The position numbers were made by a program, and so were the translations under genes. This document shows positions 58,593 through 64,000 of a DNA stretch of 64,000 nt, piece by piece. The notes under the pieces are model-generated. The model was not told where the DNA came from. It was given only the letters and a program-made list of their open reading frames with translations, and did not search any database. The DNA is from Hericium rajendrae. Its lineage: Eukaryota; Basidiomycota; Agaricomycetes; Russulales; Hericiaceae. Positions within the stretch are counted from its first letter, which is position 1. Every line of letters begins with the position of its first letter. The stretch spans positions 496,001 to 560,000 of the forward strand of contig CM065890.1 in NCBI GenBank assembly GCA_033439255.1, written 5' to 3'.

Positions 58593-58958
58593 GGTCGTAG
58601 CGGACACATGCGACGGTTGTAGGAATGGGGAGCAAGATGTGGTAAAAGACGAGGAGAGCGGTGGCGCAACTAGGACCCGGGCGTTGCGTCGGACGAGCAG
58701 TCCTAGATCATATCTATTTATGTCTGTTGTCCAAGAGCTTCTGTTTTCAACACGCGCAAACAACACCAGAACGCCATCACGTGCATAGTATCGCAAGTCA
58801 TGCTTTTCCTGATCTTGGCTTGGCCAATGGCTCAAGCGCCTCAAGGTTCGCATCTGTTCGCATTCCGAAGCCAATTAATCTCAACAGAATCAGGCACATG
58901 ATTCAGACCGCACGAAATGGAAGATTTCATGTTCATTACTGGTAGAGGGTACCTTCTG
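58593..58958. other. Promoter of the MFS gene / 3' flank of FMT
   Basis: 366 bases without a gene between two minus-strand genes. Confidence 0.5.
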
Positions 58959-60430
58959 TTACGTGGTTGTACCTGGCTTGAACAGGACAAATTCTCGCCC
59001 ATTCTCCTTCATCTTCCAGACATCCGGTATGCCATTCCACCATTCCTTCGCCGCAACCTCCTTCTTTCCCTCTGTCTTCAACCTCGGAACGCTCAGCACG
59101 CTGCCCTGCGCACAAACCACAAGTATAGCTTTGCTGCGTGGATCATATACCGCCGCACCCACTGGCAGACCGTTCTCGCCTTCGTAAACGGCGGGGTCCA
59201 AGATCTGTACAGCGCGAGCTTCATCTTCCTGTGCAGTGCGCAGAAACGCAGTGAGAGGCTTGTGATGTGCGATAGCGCGATGCCGCCGGACGATGGCGTC
59301 TGAAGTCATGGAGGAGAAGTCGAGAAGCGAATGGGAAGGGAAAATGAATGGTGCATGCGAGCGGGGATCGGACGGAGGAAGCGGCGCTTGTGGTATTGAG
59401 TCGACCTGCATAACGATATCTCATCAGAAAGATGCTTCTTATAGAATATTCGAACTTACCGGTTCGACCAGCATTTTACACAAAGTGGAAACAAGGAGGT
59501 CGCCTCCTTCGTTAGCAAGCGCATCGCGCAGATGCTCGTAGGAAGCGTTTATAGGAACGGGCTATGAGTTCAAGTGGTCGGACCTTTATCCTGGACATGA
59601 AAAAGAAATGGAGCGCACCACCTCAGCCTTTCCCCAGACCTCGCCCGCATCAATGGCATTCTTCTTTCCTCGTTCTACGGGCATCATCTCAATGACACAT
59701 ACGCCCGTTTTCTCCTCTCCCTGAAGAATCGTATGCTGCATTGGTGCAGGGCCACGGTATGCGGGAAGAAGCGAGGGGTGGACATTCAGCCGTCGGGTAG
59801 AAGCAAACCTGGAGAGCAGAGAGGATGGAAGGATGCGCCCAAAGGAAGCAGTGACAAGGAGATGGTGGGGGTATACTGAAGGAGCAGGCGGCGAAGGCTC
59901 AATGTCGAATGGTCGCGGTGGCTGAGGGACTACATTAGCTAGCGGACGACTGCAGGGTACAAACGATGACGAACAATCCATTTCTTCAATGCTGACCTCT
60001 CAGATGGGATTGTGTGGACGGAAACGTCAAGCTTCTCGCCCAGCAGTTTCAGAGGTGCTGTTCCAGAATCACTTCAGCATTTGCGACTTTCGTGACTTCA
60101 TGGGAGATGGAGATACGTACAAACTGAGAGCGTCGATCTGCGCCTCCCCACCCACTCGTCGGGATGCGTCGCGACCAAAATATCTTGCCAGACATCTGCA
60201 ACGCGTCATCAAGCCAGTTCTATGCCGTGAAGGGTTACCGTCCACAATATTGCATGGCATCGAAATGGCGCACCTTTCGCTGTGTGCAATTTATCGAAGA
60301 CGCGACATGAGAACTCGTCGCGTCCGAAGAATAGGATCTTGAATGGCTCTGAGGGCGGAGTGCTGTGGAGGGCGCGAGTCTGTGTGCAGAAACGGTGCGC
60401 AGCTCTGAATTTTGGAAAAGGGATGCGCAT
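58959..60430 (-). CDS. FMT1: Mitochondrial methionyl-tRNA formyltransferase
   Basis: Transfers formyl from 10-formyl-THF to Met-tRNAi for mitochondrial translation start. ATG at 60430. The N-terminus MRIPFPKFRAAHRFCTQTRA is a basic presequence. Exon 1 ends FKILFFGRDEFSCRVFDKLH at 60274. Exon 2 starts 60195 (DVWQDILVATHPDEWVGRRR), reached with acceptor GTTGCAG. Then PLKLLGEKLDVSVHTIPSER, LLVTASFGRILPSS, the formyl-THF/active-site block LNVHPSLLPAYRGPAPMQHT and EEKTGVCVIEM. The C-terminal domain has HKPLTAFLRTAQED, ILDPAVYEGENGLPVGAAVY and GREFVLFKPG. About six exons, and the family's usual length. Confidence 0.9.
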
Positions 60431-60906
60431 CGTCAGAAGCAGGAGACAAGGGACGCGACATGAAGCTAGTCTGCTTTCTGATGTGGGTTTCTTAACGGGA
60501 CCCCCCCTTATCATGCGGGGTTCCAATCCAACGAGGGGGGGAGCTTCAAGTTAAGCTAGGAAAATTATCTAATTTACCAACCCAAAGCGTACAGGTCACC
60601 CTCCCTGCATAGACATCATAATAATCTCAGATAGGTAGTCATTATAGGCACTATGGTCTATCGGTTGCGCGCTCGCTTTCGTGTTCCTCATGGTTCGAAT
60701 CTCGGGTTTTGGTGCTTTTGCCTCAGTTTTCTCTTTTGCCTTCGCCGGTGTTATCGCCTCCAATCGTACTCGTTGGCCTTGTTTTCTCGACATCTAATAG
60801 GGCACTTTATATCAAATTATTACACTATGTTACAGTGCCTGTGTAGATATTGAGATCATGATAATCAGTACATGGCTTTGCCGACAACACTTTCTCATCC
60901 TCTACC
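60431..60906. other. Upstream region of FMT with tRNA-like sequence
   Basis: Contains a GC-rich hairpin-like patch (GGACCCCCCCTTA...GAGGGGGGGAG, 60500-60542) and the pol III-like element listed separately. Confidence 0.4.
60650..60726 (+). ncRNA. tRNA-like pol III sequence (tRNA relic or SINE head)
   Basis: An A-box-like TGGTCTATCGGTTG (about 60656) and a B-box-like GGTTCGAATCTC (about 60693) lie at tRNA spacing and are followed by TTTT runs. An acceptor-like GCACTA can pair with TTGGTGC. But the T stem has mismatches and the anticodon stem cannot be closed, so it is not a working tRNA. It could be a relic or the head of a SINE. Confidence 0.35.
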
Positions 60907-61180
60907 ATGCCCGTACACGAAAACCCTTGGGACCCAAGCCTTGATCCTCTTACCGTCGATGGCCAAATCAAGATTATGGATGCAATCCTCGGCCAGATCC
61001 TAAAGAATGGTTGGAGTTTGGGGTCCTTTCTCGAAGATCTCTTCACAGATGCGCAGCGAGGTGATCCTCGCAACAAAGTCCATAGGCGTAATAACATGAT
61101 AACAACATTTCTAGGAGGAAGCGAGTCAGTAACAGCAGCCTACATTGCAGAATTGATGTACTTGCATCCACTTGGACATG
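60907..61180 (+). pseudogene. Start of a DUF6589-like gene, cut off
   Basis: Opens MPVHENPWDPSLDPLTVDGQ and continues KIMDAILGQILKNGWSLGSF, LEDLFTDAQRGDPRNKVHRR, NNMITTFLGGSESVTAAYIA and LMYLHPLGH. This W-LGSFL-DLF ... H-MI-FL ... MY-HP layout is how large Agaricomycete DUF6589-type proteins begin. The similarity ends at about 61180, exactly where the retroelement-like DNA begins. Function of the family is unknown; many copies seem mobile. Confidence 0.45.
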
Positions 61181-61186
61181 TGGGGC

Positions 61187-64000
61187 TGTCACGGAGCTCG
61201 GTCAATTGCACCGCCTGTCACGGATCGCTCCATTTCTCTCCGCCTTCTTCTCTGCCATCAAGGCATCGCGTCGGTCATGTGCTCCAGCAGCCCCATCACA
61301 TGTTCACTTCCTCACATGACCTGGGGCTATCCTTCACCCATGCCCTTGTTCCCCTTTGGGACATCCTATTGTTCTCCTTTTGGCCACCATTGTTCTCACT
61401 CTATTGTTCGACCCATTATGGTGTCCATTGTTCTTTTCCCATTGTCGTCCCAGTACTTATAGGCTCCCTGTCACTCGCCTATTTCCCTAGATTGTCCATT
61501 TCGTCTGTACCGTACTGTACCTCCAATACAGGTCACTGCGCTGCTAGTCGCTCTCTGCTCTCTCGCTCCCATCATCGCTGGTGACTTGGGTGGTTCTCTG
61601 CTGTCTACGACCGAGTCTTGACACCTGGACAATCTCTCATACACCCGCCTCACCTCCCTACTATCGCCCATCATACCTCTCTTCTTTGAACCCTTCACCA
61701 CCGACATCTTCACCGTATCTCGACATCCATTCCATCAACCTCATCTCCCCTTCCCCATCGCCAACACCATCAAGGGCAGTGCACTCATCCCCCTCCTCTG
61801 CTATTGTGCTGTGAAGCGTTGGGAAGCCGAAGGAGTTTGGTTTCGATTGAGGTCGTGGAAACCACGCGCAGGTGCTATCTCCATTGCTTTATACGTTCGA
61901 ATCCGAGTTGCCTTTGACGTCGACTTGCAAGAATTCACGTTCGGTGCTTCGGACATCGCCTACCACTGTCGCCAACCCAACCGAGGATCCCCTGCGATCA
62001 TCCTGCCATCAACCCCGTTCCCCTTTTGCACACTAGGTTTCTTCACCCCAGAACCCTCGCCTGAGCCTGTGTGGGCCAGAGAACGCCTCGGCCACCGATT
62101 CCTCAGAACCCCGTACTCCACCACCTTGTACCCTCGTGCCCTTGGACGTCGTCCAGTTGCGGCAGACTTCCTGTAGGTTGTCACCATTGATTCCACCGAC
62201 CCCCGCTTCCAGACCACTGCACCCTTCCCACTCGGGATCTTCGAGTCACTTGGGGACTACCACGTTTACACCCTTGCTGGCATCGCCCGGATCCACTTTT
62301 CTCACCAAGACGCTGCCATCCGCCAGTGGTACTTCACTGAGCGCGAAGACTTCCCCTACCTCGAACTCGTTGACTTCGACGTTGCCAGGGAAGAACACCA
62401 CCGCCTACACCCAGCCACTCCACCGCTCCCCACCGTTGCTCCTCCTAGTGTCGACTCCCCTCCCACACGCACCGAACCCCTCTTTGTACCAACAGGTATC
62501 ATCTTCAACACCGTTACCAGGAAGTACTACGCATACCGTTCCAACTCTCGACGACTAGTCGTTGGCTGGAGACCAAACCTAGTAGAAGGAAGAGATCAGT
62601 GGTTTTGGCAGGCCAGTAGCGTCTTCATCACTGAACCTGAACTCGCTCTCTCTCACCAAGTCCTAGAAGCACGTGAGCAAGAGCGAGTCACCTGGCTCGC
62701 AGTCCTCCGTTCACCGCTACCCCCTCGTATCCCAACCCCAATACCAATCCCCTCACCCGCTCCACCTGTTACCACTGTTACATCCACATCCACCGTCAAC
62801 GTCAAACCGATCATCACCCCAGCTCCCCCTGTTCAGCCACCCGACGACATGTCCAACCCCGAGATTGGCATCAAACCTGCTCCCTTTGAGGGAGATCGTT
62901 CCAAGTCCAAGGAGTTCCAGTTGCGTATTCGCTTATTCCTTCGCGCCAACTCTACCCGGTATAAAGATGATACCGCCCAGATCTCCCTCTTCCTTGACCT
63001 CTGCCAGGGCCCTATTGCCGGCCAGTGGGCCACCCAGCGTGTCGAGGAGATCCTTGAGGATGACGACCTCGTGGCTGCATCTCCATCCCATGTTCCTCGC
63101 TACGCCAACCTCACTGCCCTTCGAACTCGCTTCAACTTGGACTTCTCCCCCCTCGATGACTCCAAGGACGCCTCCCATGCCATCCAGACCCTCCAGATGG
63201 GCACACGCCTGGTAGTCGACTACATCACCGAGTTTGAGTCCCTCGCCCCTCGCACCGGCTACAACGATGTGGCCCTAATCGACTGGTTCCTGCGTGGCCT
63301 AAACAATGCGCTGCGGGATGATTGCCAGCGCAGCTACCCCACGCCCACCACCCTGGATGAGTGGAAGGCGAGGGCCCGTGACAGGAATGCTGCCTACCTC
63401 ATGCGCACCCGGTTCCAGAGTCCCCGCCCTACAACTGGGCGCACTCCGGTGAGCACTCGCTCCCCTCAGTCCACATCTACTGGCCGATCCCGCACAGTTG
63501 CTGCTACAGGTGCCCCACTGCCCAAACTCTCGGAGCCTGACCGTGAGCGTCTCAGGTGTGAGGGCGGTTGCTTCCGCTGCCGCCAGAAGGGCCATGGCTT
63601 CCGCGACTGCCCCCTCAATGCCGACTCCAACCCCCGTGCCCCAATCCCTCGTGTCCGAGCGCTAGAAACCGGCCCTGCCCCGGGAGTAGCTTCAGAAGAT
63701 GCAGCCGCCGCCCTCGCTGTCCCCGCCATCAACAGGTCCATCGCCGACTTATCGTCACAATTGAAGGACTTGAGCGAGGAAGAGAGGGAAGAGGCAAAGG
63801 CTGCATTAAAGGATATGGTTGAGGGTTTTTAAAGCGCCCCCCGGTCACGTCGTCCGTGGGTGGCAAGAAACATTTCTTTGATCCGTCGAATCGCTTCTCT
63901 GTACTATCCGACCCCTGTGAGCAATCGTATCCATCGTCTTTGCGCATGTCCGCTATCACGCCCAACCGTCAGACACCGTCCATTACGCTCCAGGCCAAGA
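61187..64000 (+). mobile_element. Ty3/Gypsy LTR retrotransposon, 5' part (continues past window)
   Basis: The gag region (62849-63832) with a zinc knuckle identifies a Metaviridae (Ty3/Gypsy) element on the plus strand. A plausible 5' LTR start is TGTCACGG at 61187, but the LTR end and the primer-binding site cannot be fixed without the 3' LTR, which is outside the window. A Pro-rich leader with coding potential lies between the LTR and gag. The visible gag part looks whole, suggesting a young copy. pol should follow to the right. Confidence 0.75.
62849..63832 (+). CDS. Gag polyprotein of the Ty3/Gypsy element
   Basis: 327 aa from ATG 62849 (MSNPEIGIKPAPFEGDRSKS). The retrotransposon gag capsid-like domain spans about residues 15-190, with landmarks such as FQLRIRLFLRANSTRYKDD, WATQRVEEIL, FNLDFSPLDDSKDASHAI and YITEFESLAPRTGYND. 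A CCHC zinc knuckle CFRCRQKGHGFRDC follows at about 241-254. Gag packages the element RNA in virus-like particles. A fossil or young element part; not a host gene. Confidence 0.85.
   Translation: MSNPEIGIKPAPFEGDRSKSKEFQLRIRLFLRANSTRYKDDTAQISLFLDLCQGPIAGQWATQRVEEILEDDDLVAASPSHVPRYANLTALRTRFNLDFSPLDDSKDASHAIQTLQMGTRLVVDYITEFESLAPRTGYNDVALIDWFLRGLNNALRDDCQRSYPTPTTLDEWKARARDRNAAYLMRTRFQSPRPTTGRTPVSTRSPQSTSTGRSRTVAATGAPLPKLSEPDRERLRCEGGCFRCRQKGHGFRDCPLNADSNPRAPIPRVRALETGPAPGVASEDAAAALAVPAINRSIADLSSQLKDLSEEEREEAKAALKDMVEGF

Overview
The window looks like nuclear DNA of a filamentous basidiomycete, most likely an Agaricomycete (mushroom-forming fungus). The evidence is dense short introns (about 50-75 bases, GT..AG), multi-copy F-box genes, a family of small cysteine-rich secreted proteins, a Num1/ApsA-type cortical PH protein, a basidiomycete-type PDE and a Yvh1 phosphatase. 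There are no operons. All calls come from reading the sequence by eye; no database search was run.

Layout. 0.3-9 kb: an F-box gene, a decayed alpha/beta-hydrolase copy, a MYND zinc-finger gene and two convergently related alpha/beta-hydrolase genes on the minus strand. 9.4-18.4 kb (GC-rich): a large coiled-coil/PH cortical anchor and a Ser/Pro/His-rich protein of unknown function. 18.4-24.7 kb: a gene-poor, GC-rich stretch with a roughly 200-base tandem duplication and a frameshifted Nnt1-like methyltransferase relic. 24.7-32.5 kb: conserved housekeeping genes (class I cyclic nucleotide phosphodiesterase, YVH1 phosphatase, an intron-containing tRNA-Ala(CGC)) and a secreted GH25 lysozyme. 34-39.5 kb: two more hydrolase paralogues around a 2.7-kb gene desert. 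40-54.4 kb: a birth-and-death region with a PIG-P (GPI-GlcNAc transferase subunit) gene carrying an in-frame stop, an intact F-box gene, at least three F-box fragments, a second PIG-P fragment, a MITE-like inverted repeat and three small secreted protein (SSP) genes with identical exon structure and identical TATA-to-ATG spacing. 55-60.5 kb: an MFS transporter with a very long cytoplasmic loop and mitochondrial methionyl-tRNA formyltransferase. 60.6-64 kb: a tRNA-like pol III sequence, the start of a DUF6589-like gene and the 5' part of a Ty3/Gypsy retrotransposon that appears inserted into it.

How it fits together: conserved single-copy genes cluster at 24-32 and 55-60 kb. The rest is accessory DNA with local duplication: four intact hydrolases plus one relic, all sharing one four-exon architecture; three SSPs with duplicated flanks; and F-box and PIG-P pieces. 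I found no CRISPR, prophage or recognisable biosynthetic cluster. The most noteworthy pieces are the SSP triplet and the hydrolase family; I cannot claim a new system from sequence alone.
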